DNA of 64,000 nucleotides from Eulemur rufifrons. Lineage: Eukaryota > Chordata > Mammalia > Primates > Lemuridae. The number at the start of each line of letters is the position of its first letter. Positions within the stretch are counted from its first letter, which is position 1. The notes beneath the pieces are model-generated. The model did no database searches, was not told the DNA's origin, and was given only the letters and a program-made list of their open reading frames with translations. The stretch is from NCBI RefSeq assembly GCF_041146395.1, contig NC_091000.1, positions 13,282,501 through 13,346,500 of the forward strand. The letters run 5' to 3'. Of the stretch, positions 24,990 to 38,130 are shown piece by piece. Made by a program: the position numbers and the translations under genes.

Positions 24990-26290
24990 GTTTTCTTTTT
25001 ACAGCCTATGCAAATACAGTATGTATCTGTCTTCTTTCACTCAGCATAATATTTTCAAGGTTCATCCATGTTGTTATAGTATTATAGGGACCAAGACTCT
25101 TGAACTCCCAAAAGTTTGCTGAAAAATCACTGGAATGAGGCAGATTGATTTCTAGAACAGGCATACAGATTTATTTTAGCCTGTATACATGGAAGCCTTC
25201 AGAATTAATACCCAAAGATACAGAGGAAATTATCCTTTTTTATACTTAAGTACAACAAAGTATGGACAGCCATGTATGTGGGAATTTGTACATGGGATGA
25301 GAAAGAATTCTCAACACAAAAGTTAGGATAGAAAGAAATAAAAAGTTCATTTAACTTTCTCAGAGAGAGAAGGGGAGAGAGAGAGACAGAAGGGAAAGAG
25401 AGGGGAAGTATTGGCTCTGAGGAAGGGGGAGCTTGGGAGTTTTATGGGGAAAAGGGGGAAAAAAAGAAAAATTGGTTGTGGCAGACAGATAGGAAAAATG
25501 GCTGTGGAGCCACTGCTTCTGATTTTTTTCTTTTTTTCTTCTCCTGGAGAGTAGCTTATCAGTAGTCTGTTTGAACTGGTCTGGTGAGGAGGATTTTTAC
25601 ACTTTCTGTCTGCTCATCTCTTTTCAAATGCTGTTAAAAAAAAAAAAAAAAAAATCTTAGCAGGCATTTAATCTTGAAGACCGAGAGTTAAGACCCGTGT
25701 AGTGAATCGTAAAGACGGCAATCCTTTTTTTCCTTTCCTTTCAATGTAGAAATATGTTGGGACAAAAAGGATATGACCTAATGCTAGTAGACTGAGTGGG
25801 GAAACCCAGCAAGGTCTGTCTGTCCAGATTCATATTGGTCTATCTGAGCAGCATTCCTTCCTTCTGGGTGTGGAGCAGGCCCCATGGGGGTCTTACGACT
25901 TACTGTCAAACAAGGTAGATCTGATAATTTCTTTATAGACAGTTTTTGCACAGCATAATTTTAGGTTTTATGGCTGGCTTTTGGGAAAAGGCATTCTGGT
26001 TTCTATGGCCCTCTTTGGGGAAGAGGGATGCTGGTTTCTTGGTTAGCTTCGGAGGAGAATGGGACTGAGAGGCAGGAGGACAAGAGAGGGTCAGAGAAAA
26101 ATTTTGCTTCTGAGGCCTTCAATGGAGGGTACAGTTTCTGAGCCCCATCAGCATGTATCAATTCTTCATTCCTTTATTTGGCTGAATAATATGCCATTGT
26201 ATGAATATACCACATTTTGCCTATCTATTCATCAGTTAATGGGCAATTTGGGTTGTTTGCACTTTCAAGGATGCCTTTTGACTGACCCTT
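24990..26290 (-). mobile_element. Old L1 3'-end fragment, antisense, split by a ~1.06-kb insertion
   Basis: Left part: 'cttctttcactcagcataat' and 'aggttcatccatgttgtta' up to about 25084. Right part resumes with 'gcatgtatcaattcttcatt' and continues 'ggctgaataatatgccattg', the next words of the same L1 consensus. The interruption is about 25085-26148. Confidence 0.75.
25085..26148 (-). mobile_element. Putative LTR (endogenous retrovirus-like), antisense, nested in L1
   Basis: Inference. A 1.06-kb block interrupts an L1. On the minus strand it carries a TATA-like 'ccataaaact' near 25440 and downstream an AATAAA near 25170-25177, the layout of an LTR. It includes GA-rich tracts at 25365-25410 and an A run at 25634-25653. 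No coding capacity was seen. Subfamily not recognised. Confidence 0.45.
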
Positions 26291-27186
26291 GAGCCTCTTC
26301 GGTACCATTTCAGTAGCATTATCAGTGGCTATTGATAAAGGAGAGTAAGGTAAAATGTTGCAGAGTCCTAATCTCTTTCTACCACCAAGGAGGAGTTGAT
26401 GGAACACAGGCAGAGGGGGGATATTCCTGGTGTGCACTATTCCTGTTCCATATGTCGTATCTCTTCTGTGTCTTTCACTTTACTGTTAGGCTTTGTGTTT
26501 TCAGGAGAGTTTGCAGAGTTGGCCTGGGGGCAGTTGGAGGTACTGTAATTATTAGATAATAAAGCTGTTAAAGTGTATATTAGAGACAGAAAGAATACAC
26601 TTTTAGATATAATTACATTGGTATAATGACTGAGTCCTGACCTCCATCCCTTTATAAGCTTTCAGTTCCTCATGTAGAGCTTGGGAAATGTGTTGATAAC
26701 TTTCTGCAGAAGGGCTGAGAGTTCTTTTGTGACGAGAGGTATAAACTTTTCCATGCAACTGGCAACATCAACTATGGGATCATGGTGATCCTGAAGAGTT
26801 CATAGTTCCCTTAGCAATCTTGGCAAAGAACCTGGGAGAAAATAGTGTGCAGGGCATTTTTCTCAATGATAGATATACACATCCAGAGTTATTTCTGAAT
26901 ACTTGTGCAGATTCTGCATATCCTAAGGCGTCTTCCCTGGGCCTGTAACTGTGAGATGACTCCTTAGGCTTTGCTGTGTAGTAGAATTTCAGGCAGTTCT
27001 GTTTGATGTGGCACTGGCAAGTCTTTTATCCATGGGGCAGTTGTCTTATCCATTGTATCTTAGGAGCACACCCAAGGGCTTTATTCTCTGCTTTGTGCAC
27101 AGTTGTAACAGAAAATCTGTCAGGAACAAATGCAATAGCAGAGATTGATATTTTGCCCCAAAACGTTGGTGATGTTACATAAGTTG

Positions 27187-27780
27187 TCTTGTTACCAAAA
27201 GTTCAGCACTTGTCCCTGAGGCCGCATCAGGTGGTTTGAGGAGAAGGAAAGGGAAGGTTTATTAATTTGCCAGCAAATGAGTAGGTTGGCAGACTTCCGT
27301 CTTTAAGCACCAATGTCCTGTCTAGAAGCAGAAGTACAGAGCTTTTATAGGGTTTTTGTTTGTTTGTTTCAGGTTATTGTTGTTTAACTACAGTTGATGG
27401 TCCTGATCCATCCCTTCTCCAGGGAAGACAATTTGGTGACCTCCGCCCCTGGACAATTCCTTTGTGCCATCTCCTGTGGTACAAAGAATAAAGGACACTC
27501 CCCTGCCCCTCTGATTACTTGCCTTGGGCAGGAAGGCAGGTTTTAATTCCCAAAAAGAATGGGAGAGGTTTTAAAGAGATAACTTTTAAAACATTTTACC
27601 CTTTTTCAGGCCATTCCGTGCGTTACATTGTTACTTGGTTACTTATTGTTTGTTTGACAAAAAATTACTCTCTTGTTCAAAGATCAGTTCTGCTTATTGT
27701 ATTGACAGTCGGAATTACTTTTTATTAGACTCTTGTCTACACTGTATGTTGAGGCTTATCAGCCTCCCAAAACCAGTGGA
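27187..27780 (-). mobile_element. Possible second LTR, antisense
   Basis: Inference. The minus strand shows 'ccctataaaagctctg' near 27338-27353 and then AATAAA near 27257-27263, as in an LTR promoter and polyadenylation site. It is not similar to the block at 25085. Limits are uncertain and no subfamily is recognised. Confidence 0.3.
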
Positions 27781-28204
27781 GTTGCTTTCTTTAATCATAG
27801 TCTGAGCTGTTCTGTTGTGGTTTTTTTTCTTTTTTTTTTTGGTACAATTAGAGTGCTCTGTTGTCTGACTTTATTAGCATATTAGGTCACTATCTTTAAA
27901 TTGCTCTGAGTAAAATTTTGGCATAGGCTGCCTAATGCAGGGAATGTGTTTTATTTAGACCCAGTAGTTGATGAACACATCCACTTTTATTTCATACATA
28001 TTTGGTAGATAGATGCCTATTTTCTAAAGGAAATAAAGTCATTCAGCTCTGCTAGGCTAGAATCCACACAAACAAAGAAAAACACAGAAAACTTTGAGGG
28101 TGATATGTGCAGTCCTGGAATAGTCTGGTTGTTTTCTGAGTCAGCATGAAGTGTTTTCACAGTAGGATTATAGAGCTAGAAATACATCCTTTAAATATAC
28201 TAAA

Positions 28205-28925
28205 TTTAGTGGTTTTTAACCCTGGCTATATATTGGAACTGCTCAGGCCTTAAAAAAGGGTACAGTTGGATATCCTCTTGTCCTTTGTAGCTGCTTCCTT
28301 TTTTTTCTTTTCTGGATCCAAGATGTCACAGTGAAAATGTGGTGGCTACACTGGTCCAATATTTTTAGTTTTTCATGGTTTTCTAGTAGGAACAGTGACC
28401 AACTCTGCTCAGCCAGAAATGTGAATGCCATCTTGGTACAGGATATTAAAGAGCAGCTGAGTAGATTTCCCACTGCTGGTGTGGGTGGGGAGATGATGCC
28501 ACAATTAAGGAAGGCAAACCAGAGCTCAGAATGAAGGTGTGTCCATCAGTGAAACTCGACAATTACAGTGATAGCAGAGAAAATACTGAGTGTTCCTTTA
28601 TTTTGAAGATAAAGTGGGGTCAAAAGAATACCAAAGGAGAAATGAAAGGTCTGCCTTTGCAGACATCTTATAAAGGCATGGGCAGATTGTAGGATTGTAG
28701 CCCAGGAAAGCATGCAGTGCTGCCTGCCTTGGGTAATTAATTCTTCACCCTATTGGTAAAAAGTACTCCAGTGAAAATTATTTACTCTTCCACTAAAAAA
28801 ATAAAAAACTGGTGCCTGGGCTTCGCCCCCTGGAATTTTTATGTAGTTTGTCTGGAGGGGAACCTGGGCATCAGTATTTTTAAAAAGATCCCCCAAGTGA
28901 TTGTAACGTGAGACTAGTAGGATCT
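28205..28925. mobile_element. hAT-type MITE interrupted by ~540 bp of unknown sequence
   Basis: 'gtggtttttaaccctggcta' with 'ttggaactgctcaggcctt' at 28210-28250 is the head of a hAT MITE. Its continuation, 'aaactggtgcctgggcttcg' and 'gaacctgggcatcagtattt', appears only from about 28805. The stretch between is unidentified. Confidence 0.5.
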
Positions 28926-29139
28926 CTTTCAAATGGAGTGTTCTCCCACTCGCTACCAATTTGAAGTCCAGGCTAGCTATTATGTCATGTCTTTCATTGT
29001 ATTCTGACTCTTTGAAAACTGTTTGTACTATTTGAGGTACATGGTGACTGTTGAGTATACCTCATTCTTTTACCGTGTTTATTGTAATGAACAAAGGGAA
29101 TTTTATCACTGACCTTCCTGAGAGGCATTTTTAACCTAA

Positions 29140-29341
29140 AGTTTTTCAACCTTGGTAAAATTGGCATTTTGGGCTAGATAATTTTTTATTGTTGGTCTAT
29201 TTATTGTGCAGTGTTTAGCAGAATCCTGGCCTGGGCCCACTGGATGCCAGTAGTACCCATACAGGTGTGACGACCAAACATATTTCCAGACATGTCAAAT
29301 GTTCCCAGGGGAAAAAGTCTCCCCTGATTGAGAGCCACTGG
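29140..29341 (-). mobile_element. MER5A-type hAT MITE, antisense
   Basis: 'gtttttcaaccttggtaaa' to 'cccctgattgagagccactg' with 'catatttccagacatgtcaa' inside. The order is the reverse of the MER5A consensus. Confidence 0.8.
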
Positions 29342-29454
29342 TTTAACCCCATGAGTAGATTGGAGGTACTTACTTGTTAAGATTTGATTCAAATGAAAGT
29401 TATAGGACCCTTTCACCCAAATAATGATGACTTATCCAAAGTATAGTGGTTTTT

Positions 29455-29925
29455 CCCCTAGATTTATTGAGGTATACTTGACAAATAAAAATTTTGATAT
29501 ATGTATTTATTGTGAAATGATTACCACAATCAAGCTGATGAACATATCCATCACCTCACATAGTTGCCATTGTTTTTTTGTGGTGAGAACACTTAAGATC
29601 AACTCTTAGCAAATTTCAAGTATACAATACAGTGTTACTAACTATAGTCACCATGCTGTGCATTGGATCCCCAGAACTTATTCCTCCTCCATTAACTGAG
29701 CCTTTGATCAGCATCTCGCCACCCTCACCCCTTCAGCCCCTGGTAACCCCATTCTCTCTGCTTTTATGGGTTTGACTTTTTTAGATTACACATGTAAGTG
29801 AGATCATGCAGTAGCTGTCTTTCTGTGTCTGGCTTATTTCGTTTAGCACAGTGTCCTCCAGGTTCATCCATATTGTCTCTAATGGCAGGATTTCCTCTTT
29901 TTTTAAGGCTGAATAGTAAGATAGG
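29455..29925 (-). mobile_element. L1 3'-end fragment, antisense
   Basis: 'atttattgaggtatacttga', 'accacaatcaagctgatgaa', 'agcccctggtaaccccatt' and 'ggttcatccatattgtctc' are classic antisense L1M 3' words in order. Confidence 0.85.
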
Positions 29926-30469
29926 CAGTCCAGGACTGGGATGGGGGCTCCACCCCTCTTAAGGACCCAGGCTCCTTCTAGCTTGCTGCTCTGCCATTCT
30001 CTGGGTATGTTCCAGAGTCCTTAGGGTCCAGGATGGATTCTAGAGTGCCATTCATCATATCCTAATTCCAGGAGGCAGGGAGAAGGCAAGAATAGAAGGT
30101 GGCAAAGGTCATGCACTGGCTGTCTTTTAGGAAGTTTCTGGATACTACTATATGATATTTCTGCTCATATTTTATTGGTCAGAACACTTGAAATATTATA
30201 GGGAATCTTATTCTGGGCAACTTTAGGCCCAGTTGAAAAATGGAGAATTCTGTTACTAAGGAAGAAAGAAGAATGGATATATGGGATAGGCAAGTGGCCA
30301 TTTTTGCTACCATACTGTATGTTGTATAGTTTAGTGAGACAGAATAGCTCCACTTTCCACATAAGCATTAGAAAAATACAACTTTCCTAGAGGAGACATT
30401 TGCCAAGGTTAAAGAGATGCCAAGCAAATGCTCAAGAAGGGAAAACTTTCTTTGTGTGTTTCAAGCTAC

Positions 30470-30680
30470 CATTTGTTGAACATCTACTATGTATTAAGCA
30501 CAATGTTGGATTCTTTATAATCATCCTCTTACTTGATCATTATAGCAAGCATGTGAATTAGAGATTATTATTCCCTTTTATGATTGAAGAGAACAAAGTC
30601 ATTTGCCCAGGATCACAGAGCTAATAAGCAACATAGCTGGGATTTGAACTCAGGTCTGCCTGACTTCAAATCCTGTATTT
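30470..30680 (+). mobile_element. MIR SINE, near complete
   Basis: 'atttgttgaacatctactat', 'attattattcccttttatg', 'atttgcccaggatcacagag' and 'gggatttgaactcaggtctg' follow the MIR consensus. Confidence 0.85.
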
Positions 30681-33120
30681 AAAGCTGGGTGGCTTGCTTA
30701 CCAGGTGGGCAGAAAACAGCAGTGACACAGGGCTCCAACTTTCTGGGGTTTCCTAAAGGTGTGGAGATAACTCTTCTGTTTGTGAGTCTTGGCTGGCACC
30801 AATCCTTTGGACAGAGAATAATACCATCAGAAGTATTGTCATCTGTTATTAAGGCGGTGATATACTGCCAGATAAACAAGTAGTGATAAAGAAAATCAGA
30901 GCAGACTACCACTGCCATAATCTTATTTACTGCCAGTCCAATCTTTATTAGATTTTTCAGTTCTGGATCTGTTTATTTCTGATCCGTTATTTAAAGAGCA
31001 AAATGGAGAGTCTGAAAATAGTAGGGAGGAAATTTTAATAATGGCTGGAAAGTTTAAAATTGAAAAGATGAAGGATTATTTAGCTTGGAGAAGAAAAGAA
31101 AACCTTTTATCTACTTTTATCTAGTACATACTGAGATTGAGGTGGTATTTTCTGCTTTGCTAGAGTAAAACTAGAGGAAATGGGCATAATGAATGGATGA
31201 ATTTAAGAGATAATAATTAACAATGGAGTGGGCTACTGATGGAGTTTGCTAAGTATTTTTTCTTTAGATATTAAAGGAATGGATTTTTATCTCTGAATTA
31301 TTTTAGTACATTTACACATGAAGATAATATATTAAAATATTAAAATTCTTAACATTGCATGCTTCTGTGAAGAAGAACTTAAATTATTTAAATGTTCTGT
31401 GTTTTGAACATTGATTCTGAAAATATATTGTGAGTCATGAGCAGTAAAATAGGATTACGTCGTAGAGGAACATGAAAGAAGAAATCAAGCATACCTCAAG
31501 ACAAACTAATGCAGCGTGTCAGAAATCAATAAGTACACATTAACTGCTAAGGAAAAGATGAGTGTGGGTGGACAAGGAGATGAAAAACCATCATGTATAA
31601 AACCAAGAGAATCCTGGCAAATTTTTATGGAAAGAATAAATGAATGTAAATTTAGTTTTAATGAAAAACTTGATAAAATATGTGGCTGCTTATGAAAAAT
31701 GTTCTGAAAGATTTTTCAGTCTTATGAGAAATAAAAGTATATTGACTTCAGAAATATAGCTCCTTTTGTTGGTGTCCAAGAAATAGCAGAGGGCACAGAG
31801 GTGGGAGTTAAAACATATCAGAGAACACACATTTTTATTTAGGAAGAAAGATAATTGAGTATTGGCAGCAATGTAAAATTTGATATAAGAAGGGGAAATT
31901 TTGGTGTCAAGAAGTTCATGATCTCTCTGAAATTAAAAAATTAATTATGTGCTTATAATTGGAGCAATACCAGCACTGTGGGTAAATGTATCTGCTTTAT
32001 GAGTGACTGTTGGGACAAGTCAGTTTATATAAAGCCCTTGGCCCAAGATCTGACACATTTCCAATTGTTAGCTGCTACTGTTGTTATGGTCATTAAACCA
32101 AGGATTGCAAACAGACTTAATTTTATTATGAACACTAATCAGTTGCTAGTGGCTGGCTAGAGTACAGTGTTAAGTTTTGGGGTTTGAGGAGGCTCAATAA
32201 ATAGCAATGCTCTTCTCCCCCTGAGGTCCGAACCATTTCAGAGCTGAGGAATAAGGCCAACAAAGACCAAATGTCACTCTTATTTTTAACAGATAATGGA
32301 GAATGCAGTTTATATGTGCAAGCAGCCTGCTTTCTAAAACAGAACCTCAGGATTAGACAGTCTTTCCTGCCCAGCTATGCTGGACCAGAATAGCTTCCTT
32401 GTCCCTGTGTTCCCCTCCCGCCCCTTCTCCCTGGTAGGTCCAGAGTCCATCTGCTGGTTGCCCTTGGAGGCAGAGAATACATGCCCTTAAGAGAACAGAG
32501 AAAAGAAAGGCCTATGCTTCACATGCCTAATTCCTCCTTCTCTGTGGTCAGGTTAACAACCTCTTCCTTCACTAAGGAGGAATGAGTAAGGGGTTGAGAG
32601 AGGCCAGGGATGAGGCTTCTTATATTTGGAATGGAACGTTAAGAGTTGGGGGGTGGGTAATGCTCTTTTCCTTGAGGGGAGGAAAGGTGGTGCTAAGTTC
32701 TTACTCAGCAGAAGAGAATTTTGCAATTGCTAATGTCTGTTAAGGGAATGGTAGTGAAGAGTGGTATGCTGCTAATTTTTAACAGCTGGCTTTTGGGTGG
32801 GTAAGAAACCCTGACTTGTAGCATTTGCCGATTTCTCTAGTGTTAATATTCCGCCATGGCCGCTTTAAAGCCACCAGCATGATATCACTGGACATGGAAT
32901 TGGGAAGAGATTTGCAATAGCACACCATTATATGTGCATATGGTATTTCCAGAATACTGATATCATAGATGTAAATAACCTCATGAGCATATGTAATGAT
33001 AAAATGAATAAAATTATTAGGAAATGATGAGCTTTGAGTACTTAATTACCTTTTCAAAAATACACTTAATTGTAAGTTTGTATAATTTGATTTTTAATAA
33101 TGAGTTTAATTCCTAAAAAT

Positions 33121-33125
33121 TCTTT

Positions 33126-33165
<40 letters not shown>

Positions 33166-33454
33166 TTTGAGACAGGGTCTCACTCTGTCACCCAGGCTGG
33201 AGTGGAGTGCAGTGGCCTCTTCATAGCTCACTGCAACCTTGAACTCTTGGGCTGAAGTGGTCCTCTTTCCTCAGCCTCCCAAGTAGCTGGGACTATAGGC
33301 ACGAGCCACCAGGCCCGGCTTAGTTTTTCTATTTTTAGTAGAGACAGGATCTCACTTTTGTTCAGGCTGGTCTCGAACTCCTGGCCTCAAGTAGTCCTCG
33401 TGCCTCTGCCTCCCAAAGTGTTAGGATTACAGGCGTGAGCCACTGTACCCAGCC
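33121..33454 (-). mobile_element. Alu SINE, antisense, with expanded (TTTC)n tail
   Basis: Reverse Alu whose A tail has become a (CTTT)n microsatellite at 33124-33170. It ends 'gtgagccactgtacccagcc'. Imperfect flanks attcctaaaaatt and attcttaaaaatt look like the target duplication. Confidence 0.96.
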
Positions 33455-33679
33455 TGATTCTTAAAAATTTAACAGCTAGGTCTCATGAGCCTGCACAAGC
33501 CTTGTGAACTGGCTCCAGTGCAGCACTGAGTGGTAACCACACATGCTTTCTCTTTTGATGGCCCTGCACTAGACAGAAGTGCAGTTCTTGTAGAGATGGA
33601 TGAGGGTTAGCAACATGAGAAGTCAACCTGTGGTGATCAGTCAAGCATCTAAAGTAGACCCTGGCCAAGAATTTGGACT

Positions 33680-33900
33680 CAAGAGTCAGATTGACCTGGA
33701 CTTAATAGAACAGGTTTGCATTTTCGCTTTGCTACTCACAAGCTGCATGATCTTGGGCAAGTCATTTAAACTCTGATCCTCAACTTTAACTGTGAATTGG
33801 AGAAAATGCTTTCTATTTCAAAGGATTGTGATAATTAATGAGATCATGCATGTAATGCATTAACACAGTTCTCAGGTCATGCTAGGCTCCCAGGAAGAGC
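33680..33900 (-). mobile_element. MIR SINE, antisense
   Basis: 'aagctgcatgatcttgggca', 'agtcatttaaactctgatcc' and 'gtgataattaatgagatca' are MIR in reverse. Confidence 0.75.
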
Positions 33901-34459
33901 TAAAAAAAATAGCAATTGTCAGAAGAAGGCATATAAATTCTCAGATCCTGACTTGAATCGGATTAATGAGGCAACACAATATTTTATTTCAGAAAAACTT
34001 TACTCGAAATGTATAGGAAAGTCATTGGGACATTTTCAGTATAGAACATAAAAGTAGGCAACTAAAGATGATACTTGGTAAACATTCTGAACAAAAATGC
34101 TTAATGTGAGAATCAGGAATGAATCCTAGCAGTGGTTATACATCTATAAATACTTTATAATGATAATAGTAGCTGACATAAAAATATCAGGAATACTGGT
34201 CGAAACTAGATAACAAAGAGAAAAAGTTTGGTTTTTTTTGAGGTTAACTAAAGGGCACCAGCTAGCTGAGGGTGACATAAATTTGGTTGTTTCTGTAACA
34301 TGTAATTTCTGTAGCTCTGGGAACTAGAAAATGAATATGGTAACATTTGGTTATTTTAGGAAGATAAAAAATATAGATAAACAAGATTAAGAAAAGTATC
34401 ACTTATAAACATAAAAACTATACTTAGTGAATATATTTCCAGATTATTTTCTGTGTGTG

Positions 34460-34545
34460 TGTGAATAGAGAGAGAGAGAAAGAGAGGGGAGTGTGAGAGG
34501 GAGGTGTGAGAGAGAGAGAAAGGGTGTGTGTGGGGGGGGAGTGTT
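34460..34545 (+). repeat. GT/GA-rich simple repeat
   Basis: Mixed (GT)n, (GA)n and G-run tract with nine consecutive G near 34533. Confidence 0.9.
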
Positions 34546-35029
34546 TACCTAAGTTCAGGACACCTCACCTCAGGCTGCTGTGGTTCAGAACTCCCTACCT
34601 GGTGTGACTCAGCGTATAGATGTGTGGAGATGGTTTCCTCAGCCCTTGGGGGTGGCTGGGGAGGGTCTGGGATGGGTGGTTACCCCCGTGTTCTGTTCAA
34701 ATATCATTTAATATGTGTGCTATGAGTGGAAAAACATTAGGAAGCATGTCTTAGTCTTTCTGTGGAATCAGCCACCTTTGGCACACTAGAAAGATGGAAA
34801 ACAGTTTTAAAAGCCAAGTCCTTGAGCCGAAAGAGCCTCTCATTCCTCCAAGTCCTAACTTAAAACATTTCCGCCGTTTGTGCTTCTGACACTCCCTGCT
34901 TAATGTCACTAAACATACCTCATCAAAAGGTAGCTCAGAATCCTCTTGTTATATATCCTCAGTAGTACTCAAAGACATAAACACTAAAAAGGGATACTTT
35001 TCTTTGTTCATAATATTGGTGGTGATTGT

Positions 35030-35585
35030 TATTGTTGATTAAAATTTGATGACAGTGTTGGCAACGGTGTGGGAAAATAGAACCTCATGTTTTACAGGTA
35101 GGGGTATAAATGATTACCTTTCTGTAACACAATTTTATAATGTGAAAATATGCATTCTTTTTCACCCATTTATTACTCCTAATAATTTAAGGAAATAATC
35201 ACGAATGTATAGAAAGATTTCTCCAAGAATGTTTCTTGCAATGTTATTTAAAATAGAAAAAAGCTTGAAATAACCAAAATGTCTAACGAGAGATTTAGTT
35301 AAAAAAAAAAAGTTGGTGCATTTATACAATAGATTGCCAGGTATTGGCAATGGTGTAATATTAGAATATTTAATTATATTGGAAGATATTAGCTAAATTA
35401 ATCAGTTAAAAAGCTCTAAAACAGTATGTATACCCAGTCTTATAAACAAAAGATACAATATTTGCATAGAAAAAAGTTTATAAAGATATTCCAAATGTTA
35501 GTAGTGGTTAACTTCGAATGTTGTGCTGTGTGTATTTTCTCATTTTCTTCAATGAACATATGTTATTTTAGAGAAAGAAAAAATT
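35030..35585 (+). mobile_element. Old L1 3'UTR fragment, sense
   Basis: 'gttggcaacggtgtgggaaa', 'aagcttgaaataaccaaaat', 'gttggtgcatttatacaat' and 'agtggttaacttcgaatgt' match L1M 3'UTR words in order. Confidence 0.7.
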
Positions 35586-36687
35586 GGCTCAGACTGACAA
35601 AGTAATATCTGCCCAGCCATTTATCAGGCTGGTGTAACAGACATTAAAGCCAGCTACAAAGTTAACAGGAAACAATATTTCTCCCAAATACAAGCTATCC
35701 ACACTATGGCTTTAAAATGTCATAATGATCCCTTTCTTTGAGCTTTCTTAGTCACTGAGAAACTTCGTTCTCTACATCTTAGTCTGTCAGGAACTTTGCT
35801 GTTTGAAATTATGTCAGTAAGAATGACACATCCTACTCTTGCCTGGAGGATCTAAGTCAGTTTGAGACACAGAAGCAGCTTTTATTTACAACCCAGATGC
35901 AGAGCTGCACATAAGGGGTTTCTGGACTCAACATATCTATCTTAACTTTATAGTTTTCAAGGAAATGGGACCTTGTATCCGCCCAAAGTTGACCCCTTTA
36001 CAAAATCCTGCTTTGAGTTTATCAAAATGCTGCTTCCTTTAAATTTCTTCTGAACTCCACTTTTCCCTGGAATCCCATAGTAACTTTATCTTTTCCTTTG
36101 TGGAGACACCCTCCAGTTCCTCCAGTATGTAGTGTCTCACTCACTGTGTGGGTCAGCAAACCTGATTTTCTTGAACTACAGTGATCCTGGTGGGCTTAGG
36201 TTGATTGGGCTAAAATGGTAAATATTTGTCTGGCCTTTGACTCTCCCAAGAAATTCCACCATGTGCATGCCCAGAAAACTCTAATAATTTCTTAAAAATC
36301 TGTATAAGGTGTGCCTAATGAAAATGAAGAGACTGATTTTTTATATTTGGCATGCAAATAACTTTGAAATCAATTCTAGTTGAATTCCAAAGCTGTTCTA
36401 AACAGTAGAGAGTAGAAGGGCAATAAATCTATAGATTTCTAAGGTAATTATATACTTTGAAGTTCTGTGTAGCATTTCAGGTGAGTTTCAGATTGGTGGG
36501 GAGTGTTCATAAACACAAACTCACTCTGTTTAGCCAATTGGGTAACACTAAAGGGGGAGGGGGTGGCAATTCAGAAGAGCAGGTGGTGGCAGTTATCTTA
36601 ATGTGGCTTTTTCCTAGTCCCTGGGACAAAGGATATGATACTGTAGGTAGGATCTTGCCACATTTGGAAAACAGCTGAATTCTTGTT

Positions 36688-36993
36688 TTTGTATTGTTTT
36701 GTTTTGTTTTTGTTTTTTTGAGACAGGGCTCTGTGGTCCTGGCTAGAGTACAGTTGTAACACCGTAGTTCACTGCAACCTCAGACTCCTGGGCTCAAGCC
36801 ATCCTCCTGCCAAAGCCTCCCAAGTATCTGGGACTACAGGCACTTGCCACCAGGCCTAGTTAATTTTTCTATTTTTTGTAGAGATGGGGCCTTACTCTTG
36901 CTCAGGCTAGTCTCCAACTCCTGGCCTCAAGCGGTCCTCTTGCCTTAGCCTCCCAAAGTGCTAGGATTATAGGTGTGAACCACCGTGCCCCAC
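36688..36993 (-). mobile_element. Alu SINE, antisense
   Basis: Reverse Alu with a TTTTG-rich tail. A perfect 13-bp duplication ctgaattcttgtt is at 36675-36687 and 36994-37006. Confidence 0.97.
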
Positions 36994-37329
36994 CTGAATT
37001 CTTGTTATACCACTTCTCCTTAATACTTGAGTTTACATTATCATTTTGGAAAAACATATACTAACAATATATGCACACAAATATCAATCTTCCTGATTCT
37101 TGAACCAAACTCAGCACCTAGAAGGCCATATCCTCCTCTGGAGAAAGAAAGCTGAATGAGTGCTCAGTATCTCTGAATTGCTTCCCAGAGTTCAGGGAAG
37201 CCTGTGCCCTCAAGAATAGCCAGCATTGGGATGTAGTTCAGTGTATATATATTGTGTGGTTTTTGTAGAAAAAAATGAGAATGAAAAAAGTCAATCATTT
37301 CCTCTTGGTATCAAGTGAAAGTAAGTTAA

Positions 37330-37460
37330 ACAAGTTCAATAATCATCTTCAAATGCCTGCTACTTGCAAAGCACTATGTAAGGAGTCTGGTGTATATGAA
37401 GGTGAACAGGCTGTGAATCCTTAGATTCTGCCCCCTGCCATCAAAGTGTTTGCAGTCCAG
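37330..37460 (+). mobile_element. L2 LINE 3' fragment
   Basis: 'tgcaaagcactatgtaagga' and 'ccatcaaagtgtttgcagtc' resemble the L2 3' end. Diverged. Confidence 0.45.
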
Positions 37461-37869
37461 CATATAAATAGCTAAGTAGGAAGCAAGATACTAATGCCCA
37501 GAAGTGTGGAGTAAGAAGAGCTAAAGAAGTCGGTAGGAGCAAATATTTCATCTTATAACAGAGAGGAATCTAAGAAAGCTGCAGATAGATAGGAATGGCC
37601 ATGAACTGAGTGAGTTAATAGGATTTCAGCAGATGAGGAGTGATTGTGTGTAAGAGGGAGAAAAAACAGAAGAAATATTGAGGAGAAGGGAGTCAGGAAA
37701 GAACTGGAGTGTGTTCGGGGTATGGCATGTGGTCTGATTTGGCAGAAACAGTATCCAAGAGGGATATAGAAGGCAGTAAGCCTGGAAAGGCTGGATTATC
37801 TGCCATTGACCATGCTTATGTATTTTGAAAAGCCTTGGGCAAGGTAAGTATTAACCTATATTGAATTTT

Positions 37870-38130
37870 GGAGTAGCAGGAGAATGGTTAAGAGCATGAG
37901 CTTTAGTGTCAGGCAGCCTTAGATTATAATTCTGGCCCTAATGCTTGAGAAGCAATGGGACCTTGTATAGATTTCTTAATCCGCCTAAACTCCAATTTCC
38001 TCCTCTGTAATGTGAAGATAATTATAGCACTTTGTTATGAGGATTAAGTGAGATAATATAAATTAAAGTACCTAAACAGATACCTGTTATTTAATGAAAG
38101 GAATCTAAAATTGTTAGCTGGTATTATATT
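37870..38130 (-). mobile_element. MIR SINE, antisense
   Basis: 'gagcatgagctttagtgtca', 'ccaatttcctcctctgtaat' and 'aggattaagtgagataata' follow the reverse MIR. Confidence 0.75.
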
